From Gammaproteobacteria bacterium (GTDB lineage: Bacteria; Pseudomonadota; Gammaproteobacteria; Pseudomonadales; Pseudomonadaceae), in assembly GCA_012513235.1 (NCBI GenBank), contig JAAZCO010000067.1:1-15641 (forward strand): a stretch of DNA of 15,641 bases, given 5' to 3'. The notes under the pieces were generated by a model that worked only from the letters and a program-made list of their open reading frames with translations, made no database searches and was not told where the DNA came from. This document shows positions 1 to 7,149 of this stretch, piece by piece. The translations under genes and the position numbers were made by a program. How positions within the stretch are numbered: position 1 is the first letter of the stretch; every line of letters starts with the position of its first letter.

Positions 1-789
1 ATGGATTTAGATCCTGTGGTGGAAATATCTGCCTTAGCAAAAAATGTGGGTGAAACCACCATGTCGACGACGCTGGTTAAAGGCGACGTTAAAGTAGACA
101 CGGTTGAACACCTGTTATCAGCCATGGCTGGCTTAGGAATTGATAACGCTTACGTCGAACTGTCGGCTTCAGAAGTGCCGATTATGGATGGCAGCGCTGG
201 GCCTTTTGTATTCTTGATTCAGTCTGCAGGACTGGAAGAGCAGGATGCACCGAAAAAATTCATCCGAATTTTACGGGAAGTCACAGTTGAAGACGGCGAG
301 AAACGTGCAACTTTCGTGCCTTTTGAAGGCTTCAAAGTTGGCTTTGAGATTGAGTTCGATCACCCTGTTTTTGCAGGGCGTACACAAACGGCATGCGTAG
401 ATTTTTCTAGCACCTCGTTTGTAAAAGAAGTCAGTCGTGCACGTACGTTTGGCTTTATGCGCGATATTGAGTTTTTACGCACAAACAACTTGGCACTTGG
501 TGGCAGCGTTGATAATGCGATTGTGGTTGATGACAACTCAGTACTCAATGAAGACGGCTTACGTTACGAAGATGAGTTTGTTAAGCATAAAATTCTAGAT
601 GCGATTGGCGACTTGTATCTGTTGGGTAAAAGCTTAATTGGTGAGTTCCGCGGCTATAAGTCCGGTCATGCACTGAATAACTTGTTACTCAGAACACTCC
701 TTGAGCAGCCTGATGCTTGGGAAGTGGTGACCTTTGCAGATGCCAGTACAGCGCCAATTTCATATATGCGCCCAGCTGCGGCGGTATAG
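1..789 (+). CDS. lpxC: LpxC, UDP-3-O-acyl-N-acetylglucosamine deacetylase (5' end cut off by window)
   Basis: LpxC is the cytoplasmic zinc deacetylase that catalyses the committed step of lipid A synthesis. The visible 262 residues match the Pseudomonas protein of about 303 residues from roughly residue 42 onward. About 41 codons therefore lie upstream of the window, and the ATG at base 1 is an internal codon, not the start. Visible active-site residues are E36-H37 in the VEHLLSA motif (family Glu77/His78), H196 and D200 in HKILD (the other zinc ligands) and H223 in SGHALNN (the family's acid/base histidine). The C-terminus ISYMRPAAAV is complete and typical of pseudomonads. The gene is followed at once by a strong terminator. 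In E. coli and many relatives lpxC sits close to secA, and here the two are about 3.5 kb apart with a pyrimidine/purine salvage group between them. Identification is very secure. Confidence 0.98.
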   Translation: MDLDPVVEISALAKNVGETTMSTTLVKGDVKVDTVEHLLSAMAGLGIDNAYVELSASEVPIMDGSAGPFVFLIQSAGLEEQDAPKKFIRILREVTVEDGEKRATFVPFEGFKVGFEIEFDHPVFAGRTQTACVDFSSTSFVKEVSRARTFGFMRDIEFLRTNNLALGGSVDNAIVVDDNSVLNEDGLRYEDEFVKHKILDAIGDLYLLGKSLIGEFRGYKSGHALNNLLLRTLLEQPDAWEVVTFADASTAPISYMRPAAAV

Positions 790-807
790 CTTTTTTCGAA
801 ATACTTT

Positions 808-835
808 AAACCACCCTGCGGGGTGGTTTTTTTTT
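808..835 (+). terminator. Rho-independent terminator of lpxC
   Basis: A perfect 9-bp stem, AAACCACCC against GGGTGGTTT, closes a four-base TGCG loop and runs into a tract of nine T. It starts 19 bases after the lpxC stop codon. Read on the other strand, the same hairpin is followed only by a broken T tract, so it may act weakly on transcripts coming out of uraA. Confidence 0.93.
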
Positions 836-849
836 GCTAAATATTTAGC
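836..849. repeat. 14-bp perfect palindrome GCTAAATATTTAGC
   Basis: These fourteen bases equal their own reverse complement. They lie directly behind the lpxC terminator T tract in the convergent lpxC/uraA gap. No loop is available, so an RNA hairpin is unlikely. It could be a protein-binding dyad or a chance AT-rich palindrome; no function is assigned. Confidence 0.5.
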
Positions 850-858
850 TTGTAGGTT

Positions 859-899
859 CTATTGCAGCTCAGGCAGTGATGCTACCTATGCTGCAATAG
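859..899 (-). terminator. Hairpin downstream of uraA, possible terminator or 3' stabiliser
   Basis: A perfect 10-bp inverted repeat, CTATTGCAGC at 859-868 and GCTGCAATAG at 890-899, encloses 21 bases. It lies 18 bases past the uraA stop on the uraA transcript. On that strand the hairpin is not followed by a U tract, so it is not a classical intrinsic terminator. It could protect the 3' end of the upp-uraA message or act together with the lpxC terminator read backwards. The inverted repeat is certain; the role is inference. Confidence 0.4.
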
Positions 900-917
900 C
901 TCGCTATAAATACCTGA

Positions 918-2195
918 CTAAGGCTCTGGTGTGGAATCGCGTTGCTCAGGCAGTTTGGTTTTCCAGCCCTGATTACCTGGCAACACCAGGTTGAGTACTA
1001 GAGCAATCACTGCACACAGCGAGATACCTGATAAGGCAAAATCGCCGCTACCGATACTCATGCCGCCAATACCAAAGACCAGCGTCACTGACACGATAAT
1101 CAGATTACGCGCCTCAGATAAATCGACTTGGTTGCGAATTAAGGTATTAAGACCGACTACGGCAATTGAACCAAAGAGTAAGCACAAAATGCCGCCCATC
1201 ACCGGAACAGGGATACTTTGCAAGGCTGCACCAAACTTACCAATAAAAGCTAGGGCAATGGCAAACACTGCCGCCCAAGTCATAATCACTGGGTTGTAGT
1301 TCTTAGTGAGCATCACTGCGCCTGTAACTTCAGCATAAGTGGTGTTGGGTGGTCCACCGAGCATACCAGCAGTGGTAGTGGCTAAGCCGTCACCGAGGAG
1401 CGTGCGATGCAGGCCAGGTTGCTTGATATAGTTTTGTCCAGTCACGCTGCCAATCGCAATCACGCCACCAATATGTTCAATGGCCGGCGCTAAGGCCACT
1501 GGCAACATAAATAAAATGGCACCTAAGTGAAACTCTGGAGCAACAAAAGCCGGTAGTGCAAACCAAGGTGCCAGGCTAATCGCTGCAATATTCACTTCCC
1601 CCAATATCACTGACAGCGTGCAGCCCACCACAATGCCGGCCAAAATCGGTACCAAGCGAAATAAGCCTCGGCCTAAGGTAGCGACTGCCAGAGTGCTCAG
1701 CAGTGCTGACATCGAGATAATCATGGCGGTAGGGTAGGCGATCAGTTGCGTCGCGCCATCGCCTGATTTGCCCATCGCCATATTGACGGCCACTGGCGAT
1801 AAGGCTAAACCGATGCACATAATCACCGGCGCAATCACCACCGGAGGCAGCAATTTATCAATAAAACCTGTGCCTTTGAGGCGCACTGCGGCGCTGAGTA
1901 GGATATACACCACGCCCGAAGCCATAATGGCACCCAATACTGCCGGTAAACCAAAATTGGTTTTTGCATAAAGAATCGGGGCAATAAAGGCAAAGCTTGA
2001 AGCGACAAATACTGGGACTTGGCGTTTGGTTGCAACTTGAAAAACCAGAGTACCTAAACCTGCAGTAAAGAGCGCAACGTTCGGATCCATACCCGTAATC
2101 AGCGGCATTAACACCAATGCACCGAATGCCACAAAGAGCATTTGTGCGCCCACTAAGGCTTGGCGCCAAGCTGGTTCTGCAGGATGAGACAGCAT
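918..2195 (-). CDS. uraA: Uracil permease, NCS2 family (UraA)
   Basis: This is a 425-residue, very hydrophobic inner-membrane nucleobase transporter of the nucleobase/cation symporter-2 family. It is predicted to import uracil with protons. Family marks are the SSFAF segment at 66-70, E240-H241 in APAIEHIG (equivalent by family alignment to the substrate-binding Glu241 of E. coli UraA) and PNTTYAE with E289 (equivalent to Glu290). The position matching E. coli His245 appears to be glycine (G244). A basic and polar C-terminal tail closes the protein. The ATG at 2195 has a good ribosome site, AAGGAGAG, which lies inside the end of upp. Only three bases separate the two genes, so they are almost certainly co-transcribed and translationally coupled. 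Upp traps the imported uracil as UMP, which fits a salvage operon. Confidence 0.95.
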   Translation of the reverse strand: MLSHPAEPAWRQALVGAQMLFVAFGALVLMPLITGMDPNVALFTAGLGTLVFQVATKRQVPVFVASSFAFIAPILYAKTNFGLPAVLGAIMASGVVYILLSAAVRLKGTGFIDKLLPPVVIAPVIMCIGLALSPVAVNMAMGKSGDGATQLIAYPTAMIISMSALLSTLAVATLGRGLFRLVPILAGIVVGCTLSVILGEVNIAAISLAPWFALPAFVAPEFHLGAILFMLPVALAPAIEHIGGVIAIGSVTGQNYIKQPGLHRTLLGDGLATTTAGMLGGPPNTTYAEVTGAVMLTKNYNPVIMTWAAVFAIALAFIGKFGAALQSIPVPVMGGILCLLFGSIAVVGLNTLIRNQVDLSEARNLIIVSVTLVFGIGGMSIGSGDFALSGISLCAVIALVLNLVLPGNQGWKTKLPEQRDSTPEP

Positions 2196-2198
2196 GAA

Positions 2199-2837
2199 TC
2201 AGCTCTCCTTTTGTTTGGTGCCAAAGATTTTATCGCCTGCATCACCCAAGCCAGGAATGATATAGCTGTTACTGTCCAGGCCTTGATCAATAGATGCGGT
2301 ATAAATAGCTACATCGGGGTGAGCTGCATTCACAGCTTGAATACCCTCAGGCGCGGCAACCAGCACCATGGCGCGAATTTCTTTGCAGCCGGCTTTTTTT
2401 AATAGATCGATGGTAGCGATCATTGAGTTACCTGTGGCCAGCATAGGGTCAATAATCAATGACAGACGCGAGGGCATATCGGGAGCAAGTTTTTCCAGAT
2501 ACGTATGGGCTTCGAGTGTCGCTTCGTTACGCACCACACCAACTGCACTGACTTTAGCGCTGGGAATGAGACTTAAGACCCCTTCGAGCATGCCAATACC
2601 CGCACGCAAAATAGGAACTACAGTGATTTTTTTACCAGCAATTTTTTCAACTTCAACCGTACCGCTCCAACCTTCAATGCTGTAGCTTTCCAATGGAAAG
2701 TCTTTGGTGGCCTCATAGGTTAAGAGTGAGCCTAGTTCTTGCGCGAGTTCGCGAAAGTTTTTGGTACTGATATCAGCGCGGCGCATTAAGCCAAGTTTGT
2801 GACGAATCAGTGGGTGGCGGATTTCATGGGCGGGCAT
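2199..2837 (-). CDS. upp: Uracil phosphoribosyltransferase (Upp)
   Basis: Upp converts uracil and PRPP to UMP in the cytoplasm. The sequence carries the PRPP-binding loop IIDPMLATGNS and the uracil-binding C-terminal signature IPGLGDAGDKIFGT. The chosen start is the ATG at 2837, giving 212 residues beginning MPAHEIRHPLIRHKLG, as in other pseudomonads. It is preceded by the ribosome site TTTGGAG. The frame extends four codons further to a TTG at 2849, but that start has no reason to be preferred. upp is the first gene of a two-gene unit with uraA and is divergent from hpt, so pyrimidine and purine salvage share one intergenic region. A weak promoter-like pair on the minus strand, TTGATC (2914-2909) and TTATGC (2891-2886) spaced by 17, could serve upp, but it is not convincing. 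Confidence 0.97.
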   Translation of the reverse strand: MPAHEIRHPLIRHKLGLMRRADISTKNFRELAQELGSLLTYEATKDFPLESYSIEGWSGTVEVEKIAGKKITVVPILRAGIGMLEGVLSLIPSAKVSAVGVVRNEATLEAHTYLEKLAPDMPSRLSLIIDPMLATGNSMIATIDLLKKAGCKEIRAMVLVAAPEGIQAVNAAHPDVAIYTASIDQGLDSNSYIIPGLGDAGDKIFGTKQKES

Positions 2838-2979
2838 GCAAGGCTCCAAAATCGAAAGAATAGGCGCTTAGGTTAAACGAAATCGGCATAAAACGGCACT
2901 TTGTTTATGATCAATACTTGCTCTAAACGGTCTGGCGCAGTACCTTTTGCGCCTTAATTACTTAACGAAGAGCCCTGTC

Positions 2980-3537
2980 ATGTCTGCCAATCTTGAACAT
3001 ATCCAGCAAATAATGGACGAAGCCGATGTTTTATTCACTGAGGAGCAAGTTGAAGCGGCAATTGACCGTGTTGCTCTGCAGATGAATGAGCAATTGCACG
3101 ATACCAATCCCATTGTTTTTTGTGTGATGAATGGTGGATTGATTTTTTCTGGAAAACTGCTGACTAAATTGACCTTTCCTTTGGAGCAGTCTTACTTGCA
3201 TGCCAGTCGTTATCGTAACGAAACCAGTGGTGGCGAGCTGTTTTGGAAAGCGAAGCCAGAAATCTCTTTAATGGATCGCAATGTTTTGATCGTTGACGAT
3301 ATTCTGGATGAAGGCCATACCTTGTCAGCCATTATTGAGTTCTGTCAGCGTGCGGGTGCCAGTTCAGTGCGCACCGTAGTGTTGATGGATAAACAACATG
3401 ACCGTAAAGCGCGCCCAGGTCTTGCTGCTGACTTTTTTGGCTTGCACTGCGAAGACCGTTATATCTTTGGTTACGGTATGGACTACAAGGGCTACTGGCG
3501 CAATGCGGCGGGCATTTATGCAGTCAAAGGCATGTGA
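2980..3537 (+). CDS. hpt: Hypoxanthine-guanine phosphoribosyltransferase
   Basis: This enzyme converts hypoxanthine or guanine and PRPP to IMP or GMP in purine salvage. The PRPP-binding loop is VLIVDDILDEGHT at residues 102-114. The region FCVMNGGLIFSGKLL (47-61) forms the other conserved active-site loop, and the C-terminal part YGMDYKGYWRN is typical of the pseudomonad HPRT form. The start at 2980 gives MSANLEHIQQIM and 185 residues, the usual family length. A TTG eleven codons upstream would only add non-conserved residues. The ribosome site is modest (GAAG-AG, about seven bases upstream). The gene is divergent from upp and convergent with dciA, with only 24 bases between the two stop codons, so it is probably transcribed alone. 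Confidence 0.96.
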   Translation: MSANLEHIQQIMDEADVLFTEEQVEAAIDRVALQMNEQLHDTNPIVFCVMNGGLIFSGKLLTKLTFPLEQSYLHASRYRNETSGGELFWKAKPEISLMDRNVLIVDDILDEGHTLSAIIEFCQRAGASSVRTVVLMDKQHDRKARPGLAADFFGLHCEDRYIFGYGMDYKGYWRNAAGIYAVKGM

Positions 3538-3561
3538 TACAAGCTTGTGATATTGTTGTGC

Positions 3562-4014
3562 TTAGGGTTTTTTAGCATGCTTAGCAAGGCGCTCTAGTGC
3601 TTCGCGCAGCGCAGGATCGTGTATGGCTTCTGCGCTGTCTTGAATGGTCTGGCCTGATTGCGCTGAGATGGCAACACTACGTAACTCAGGCTTGTCCTGC
3701 TGCATCGGTGGGCGCACTTTAAATTGAATGCGTGTCACTTCGCGAAACTCAGCTAAGCTTTGCAATTGCTCGAGTAAACGTTTTTGTTGGTAGCGTAAGC
3801 GCGTGGCCCAGTGCCCGTTAGTGACTATCAGCGTCAGTGTACCGGCCTGACAGTCGGCTAAGAGACAGTGCTCTCGTGCAGCAGGCTGTAGGTATTGATT
3901 GAGTAGTTGCTGAAGGTGATCGGTGGCTGCAGCACGTGCCAATAGGCGTTGTAGGGATATACTGCCTTGCAAGACTCCCGTGCTTTTTTGCGCTTTAATC
4001 GGACGATAGCCCAT
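3562..4014 (-). CDS. dciA: DUF721 protein, DciA-type replicative helicase loader
   Basis: This small basic protein of 150 residues belongs to the DUF721 family. DciA members of that family are known to load the replicative helicase DnaB in bacteria that lack DnaC or DnaI. Typical features are the central block LQPAAREHCLLADCQAGTL and the motif VTNGHWATRLRYQQKRLL, followed by a less conserved acidic and basic tail. The ATG at 4014 (MGYRPIKAQ) is preferred because GAGG lies a few bases upstream. The ATG at 4026 only adds MRYA and has no ribosome site. In pseudomonads a DUF721 gene lies between lpxC and secA, so its place here beside secA agrees with the family. The family call is strong; the helicase-loading role rests on family knowledge. 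Confidence 0.88.
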   Translation of the reverse strand: MGYRPIKAQKSTGVLQGSISLQRLLARAAATDHLQQLLNQYLQPAAREHCLLADCQAGTLTLIVTNGHWATRLRYQQKRLLEQLQSLAEFREVTRIQFKVRPPMQQDKPELRSVAISAQSGQTIQDSAEAIHDPALREALERLAKHAKKP

Positions 4015-4249
4015 GGCATACCTCATGAAAAACAGGTTTTGTACTGCATCAGCTTAGACTATTTGCCAAATGACGCTTGAAATGTGCGCAATGCAGTACA
4101 ATGTTACACAGATAGTATAGCCCAGAAGAAATAGTGGCTGTTTTGCGACTCTTATATTTAATACCCGTGTCGCTCGCTTTGTCGACTAAGGTCACTTTAT
4201 TCAAGTGAAAATACGGGTAGAATGAATTTTTTGTGCGGGTGAGTACAGT
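4015..4249. promoter_or_regulatory. dciA/secA divergent intergenic region with candidate secA promoter
   Basis: Apart from the small leader frame described separately, no gene was seen between dciA and secA. A -10-like TACAAT lies at 4097-4102. The nearest -35-like hexamer, TTGAAA at 4077-4082, is only 14 bases away, which is too close for an ordinary sigma-70 promoter. No confident promoter can therefore be named. Transcription of secA probably begins in or just after this area, leaving a leader of well over 100 bases. Confidence 0.3.
4162..4232 (+). promoter_or_regulatory. Nested inverted repeats in the secA leader, possible regulatory RNA fold
   Basis: An outer stem pairs TACCCGTGT (4162-4170) with ATACGGGTA (4211-4219), nine pairs including one G-U. 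Inside it, TCACTT (4192-4197) pairs with AAGTGA (4203-4208) around the five-base loop TATTC. Seven bases after the outer stem comes a run of six T (4227-4232), so the arrangement resembles an attenuator, although the gap is longer than in a classical terminator. The bases ACCCG at 4163-4167 could instead pair with CGGGT at 4236-4240, which lies at the putative ribosome site of the leader frame. That would give two mutually exclusive folds. The complementarity is seen; the regulatory role is inference. Confidence 0.35.
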
Positions 4250-4294
4250 ATGTCTTACGCGCCTTCACCCCCCCAAAAATGGAAGCGTTATTAA
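4250..4294 (+). CDS. Possible 14-codon leader peptide upstream of secA
   Basis: An ATG at 4250 opens the frame MSYAPSPPQKWKRY and stops with TAA at 4292-4294, two bases before the chosen secA start at 4297. GGGTGAG at 4237-4243 could serve as its ribosome site, with a spacing of six bases. The frame contains a Pro-Pro pair coded by a run of seven C followed by five A, and it ends in basic residues and tyrosine. The stop overlaps the secA translation initiation region, so translational coupling is possible. The peptide is too short to leave the ribosome exit tunnel, so it cannot sense secretion the way E. coli SecM does. It may equally be a chance frame; only codon conservation or ribosome profiling could decide. 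Confidence 0.3.
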   Translation: MSYAPSPPQKWKRY

Positions 4295-4296
4295 TT

Positions 4297-7032
4297 ATGT
4301 TTGCGCCTTTATTCAGAAAACTTCTTGGAAGCAAAAACGACCGTGACGTCAAGCGTATGTATAAAACGGTTAATACTGTCAATGCGCTTGAAGAACAGAT
4401 GGTGGCTCTGACAGATGAGCAGTTACAAGCTAAGACCAATGAGTTTCGTGAGCGTTTAGCGGGTGGTGAAAGTCTTAATAAACTCTTGCCAGAAGCTTTT
4501 GCGACCGTGCGCGAAGCCGGTAAGCGTGTGATGGGCATGCGTCACTTTGATGTGCAGTTGATCGGTGGCCAAACCCTGCATGAAGGCAAGATTGCGGAAA
4601 TGCGCACCGGTGAAGGTAAAACCTTAGTGGCGACCTTGGCCGTGTACCTGAATGCCTTGCCGGCCAAAGGTGTGCATGTGGTGACAGTCAACGACTACCT
4701 AGCGCGTCGTGATGCGAACTGGATGCGTCCCTTGTATGAGTTTTTAGGTTTGTCTGTGGGCGTAGTCGTACCTTTTCAGAGTCCTGAAGAAAAGCGTGCT
4801 GCCTATGCCTGTGATATCACCTACGGTACCAATAACGAGTTTGGCTTTGACTACTTGCGCGACAATATGGCGTTCAGTGTTGAAGAAAAATTCCAGCGTG
4901 AATTGCACTTTGCCGTGATCGATGAGGTGGACTCCATCTTAATTGATGAAGCGCGCACTCCACTGATTATTTCTGGTCAGGCGGAAGACAGTTCTGAGCT
5001 GTATAAGAAAATCAATCTGATTATCCCAACGCTCAAGCGTCAGATTGAAGATAAAGAAACTGAAGAAGTACTGGAAGAAGGCCATTACACCATCGATGAG
5101 CAAGCTCGTCAGGTTGAGCTGAACGAAGCCGGTCACCAGTATATTGAAGAAAAACTCACTGATTTAGGTTTGTTAGCGGAAAATGAGTCCTTATATTCAG
5201 CGAGTAATCTGAGCCTGCTGACCCACGTCAACGCGGGTTTGCGTGCACATAAGTTATTCAACCGCAACGTTGAATACATCGTACAAGAAGGCCAAGTGGT
5301 GCTGGTCGATGAGCACACTGGTCGTACCATGCAAGGTCGTCGCTTGTCAGAGGGCTTACACCAAGCCATCGAAGCTAAAGAAGGCGTGCATATCCAGCCA
5401 GAAAGCCAGACCATGGCGTCCACCACCTTCCAGAACTATTTCCGTCTATACGAAAAACTCTCTGGTATGACCGGTACTGCGGATACTGAAGCCTTTGAGT
5501 TCCGTCAGATTTATGGCTTGGATGTAACGGTGATTCCAACGCACCGTAAAGTGGCGCGTCAAGACTTCAACGACTTAGTGTTCTTAACTCAGCCGGAAAA
5601 GTATGTCGCTATCGTTGAAGATATTCGTAAATGCCAAGAGCAAGGTCGCCCGGTGTTGGTAGGTACGGCATCGATTGATAGCTCGGAGCATGTGTCTGAG
5701 GTGCTGACAGCTGCAGGTATTGAGCATAAAGTTCTCAACGCTAAGCATCACGATTTAGAAGCAGACATTATTGCGCAAGCCGGTCGTCCGGGTGCTATTA
5801 CGATTGCCACCAACATGGCTGGTCGTGGTACGGATATCGTGTTGGGCGGTAGCTGGGAAGCTGAAGTGGCCGCGCTGGATAATCCAAGCGAAGCACAAGT
5901 CGCTGAGATTAAAGCTGCATGGCAAAAAAGCCATCAGCAGGTGATTGAAGCAGGCGGTTTGCATGTGATTGCCACTGAGCGCCATGAATCACGTCGTATT
6001 GATAACCAGTTGCGCGGTCGTTCAGGTCGTCAAGGTGACCCAGGTTCCACGCGCTTCTACCTATCGCTTGAAGACAACCTGATGCGTATCTTTGCCTCTG
6101 ATCGCGTCAAGAACTTCATGAAAGCCCTCGGCATGAAAGAAGGCGAAGCGATTGAACATCGCATGGTGAGTAATGCCATTGAGAAAGCCCAGCGTAAAGT
6201 TGAAGGCCGTAACTTCGATATGCGTAAGCAGTTGCTTGAATACGATGACGTCGCTAACGAGCAGCGTAAAGTGATCTACCACATGCGCAATAGCTTACTC
6301 AGTTCAGATGACGTGGGTGATGTGGTTGCTGAGTTTAGACATGAAGTCTTGTCTAGCACGGTCGAGCAATATATTCCATCCCAGTCATTGCCTGAACAGT
6401 GGAATATTCCTGAATTAGAAGAAGCTCTTGCTGAAGGCTTTGGTGTGCAGTTAGCGATCCAGCAATGGCTCGATGCTGATGATAATCTGCATGAAGACAG
6501 CTTGCGTGAGCGTATCGAGCAAGAAGTGGTTGCAGCGTACAGCGCTAAAGAAGAGTTGGTGGGTGCTGAAGGTTTACGCAGCTTTGAAAAGCAAATTATT
6601 CTGCGAGTACTGGATGATTTGTGGAAAGAGCACTTAGCAGCGATGGATCACTTGCGTCACGGTATTCACTTGCGTGGTTATGCGCAAAAGAACCCTAAGC
6701 AAGAATATAAGCGTGAATCCTTTAACCTGTTCCGTGATTTGTTAGAGTCAATCAAGCGCGATGCGATTCGTGTGCTGTCGAATGTGCAAATTCGTCAAGA
6801 AGATCCACAGGAAGAAGAAGCGCGTTTACGTCAGCAAGCTCAAGAGATGGCTGAGCGCATGCAGTTTCAGCATGATGAAGTCAATGAGTTGGCTGATCCT
6901 CAGGATGAAGCTCCGATGGCTGAGGCTGTGGCGACTACGCCAGTGCGGAATGAGCTAAAAATTGGGCGTAATGAATCCTGTACTTGTGGTTCTGGTAAAA
7001 AATATAAGCATTGCTGTGGTCGTATTAGCTAA
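4297..7032 (+). CDS. secA: SecA, preprotein translocase ATPase
   Basis: SecA is the motor that drives unfolded preproteins through SecYEG, acting in the cytoplasm and at the inner membrane. The chosen start gives 911 residues beginning MFAPLFRKLLGSKNDRDVKR, as in pseudomonads. An ATG six codons upstream (4279) has no ribosome site, whereas GGAAG lies before 4297, though at a long spacing of 11. Visible motifs are Walker A RTGEGKT (103-109), Walker B DEVD (209-212) followed by the helicase segment LIDEARTPLI, the second nucleotide-binding fold with ATNMAGRGTDIVLGG and LRGRSGRQGDPGSTRFYLSL, and the scaffold segment HLRHGIHLRGYAQKNPKQEY. At the end is the zinc-binding signature CTCGSGKKYKHCC, with C895, C897, C906 and C907; the last ligand is Cys where E. 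coli has His. The gene ends at a strong terminator, so it is probably transcribed separately from argJ. Confidence 0.99.
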   Translation: MFAPLFRKLLGSKNDRDVKRMYKTVNTVNALEEQMVALTDEQLQAKTNEFRERLAGGESLNKLLPEAFATVREAGKRVMGMRHFDVQLIGGQTLHEGKIAEMRTGEGKTLVATLAVYLNALPAKGVHVVTVNDYLARRDANWMRPLYEFLGLSVGVVVPFQSPEEKRAAYACDITYGTNNEFGFDYLRDNMAFSVEEKFQRELHFAVIDEVDSILIDEARTPLIISGQAEDSSELYKKINLIIPTLKRQIEDKETEEVLEEGHYTIDEQARQVELNEAGHQYIEEKLTDLGLLAENESLYSASNLSLLTHVNAGLRAHKLFNRNVEYIVQEGQVVLVDEHTGRTMQGRRLSEGLHQAIEAKEGVHIQPESQTMASTTFQNYFRLYEKLSGMTGTADTEAFEFRQIYGLDVTVIPTHRKVARQDFNDLVFLTQPEKYVAIVEDIRKCQEQGRPVLVGTASIDSSEHVSEVLTAAGIEHKVLNAKHHDLEADIIAQAGRPGAITIATNMAGRGTDIVLGGSWEAEVAALDNPSEAQVAEIKAAWQKSHQQVIEAGGLHVIATERHESRRIDNQLRGRSGRQGDPGSTRFYLSLEDNLMRIFASDRVKNFMKALGMKEGEAIEHRMVSNAIEKAQRKVEGRNFDMRKQLLEYDDVANEQRKVIYHMRNSLLSSDDVGDVVAEFRHEVLSSTVEQYIPSQSLPEQWNIPELEEALAEGFGVQLAIQQWLDADDNLHEDSLRERIEQEVVAAYSAKEELVGAEGLRSFEKQIILRVLDDLWKEHLAAMDHLRHGIHLRGYAQKNPKQEYKRESFNLFRDLLESIKRDAIRVLSNVQIRQEDPQEEEARLRQQAQEMAERMQFQHDEVNELADPQDEAPMAEAVATTPVRNELKIGRNESCTCGSGKKYKHCCGRIS

Positions 7033-7074
7033 TGCTTTGACGCCGCTTTAAATTCTAAAGCAGTGGATTGTTTT

Positions 7075-7113
7075 ACGCCGTACCAGAACATTCTGCGTGC
7101 GGCGTTTCTTTTT
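7075..7113 (+). terminator. Rho-independent terminator of secA
   Basis: ACGCCGTAC (7075-7083) pairs with GTGCGGCGT (7097-7105), nine pairs with one G-U. An inner CAGA/TCTG helix with an ACAT loop continues the hairpin, and TTTCTTTTT follows. It lies about 43 bases after the secA stop and 36 bases before the argJ start. Confidence 0.9.
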
Positions 7114-7149
7114 AGCGCATAGCGCATTTAAATCAGTTGGAGAATTATT

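Noticed and set aside
734..994. Open frame of 86 codons overlapping the lpxC end and the terminator
   Set aside because: It runs through the lpxC terminator and the end of uraA on the opposite strand, has no family resemblance and no ribosome site; it is a shadow frame.
2947..2979. Upstream TTG extension of hpt
   Set aside because: It would add eleven residues absent from the family; the ATG at 2980 gives the conserved N-terminus and usual length.
3540..3549. Palindrome ACAAGCTTGT between hpt and dciA, considered as a terminator
   Set aside because: It has no loop and no adjacent T tract for either gene; a 10-base palindrome is expected by chance in a sequence of this length.
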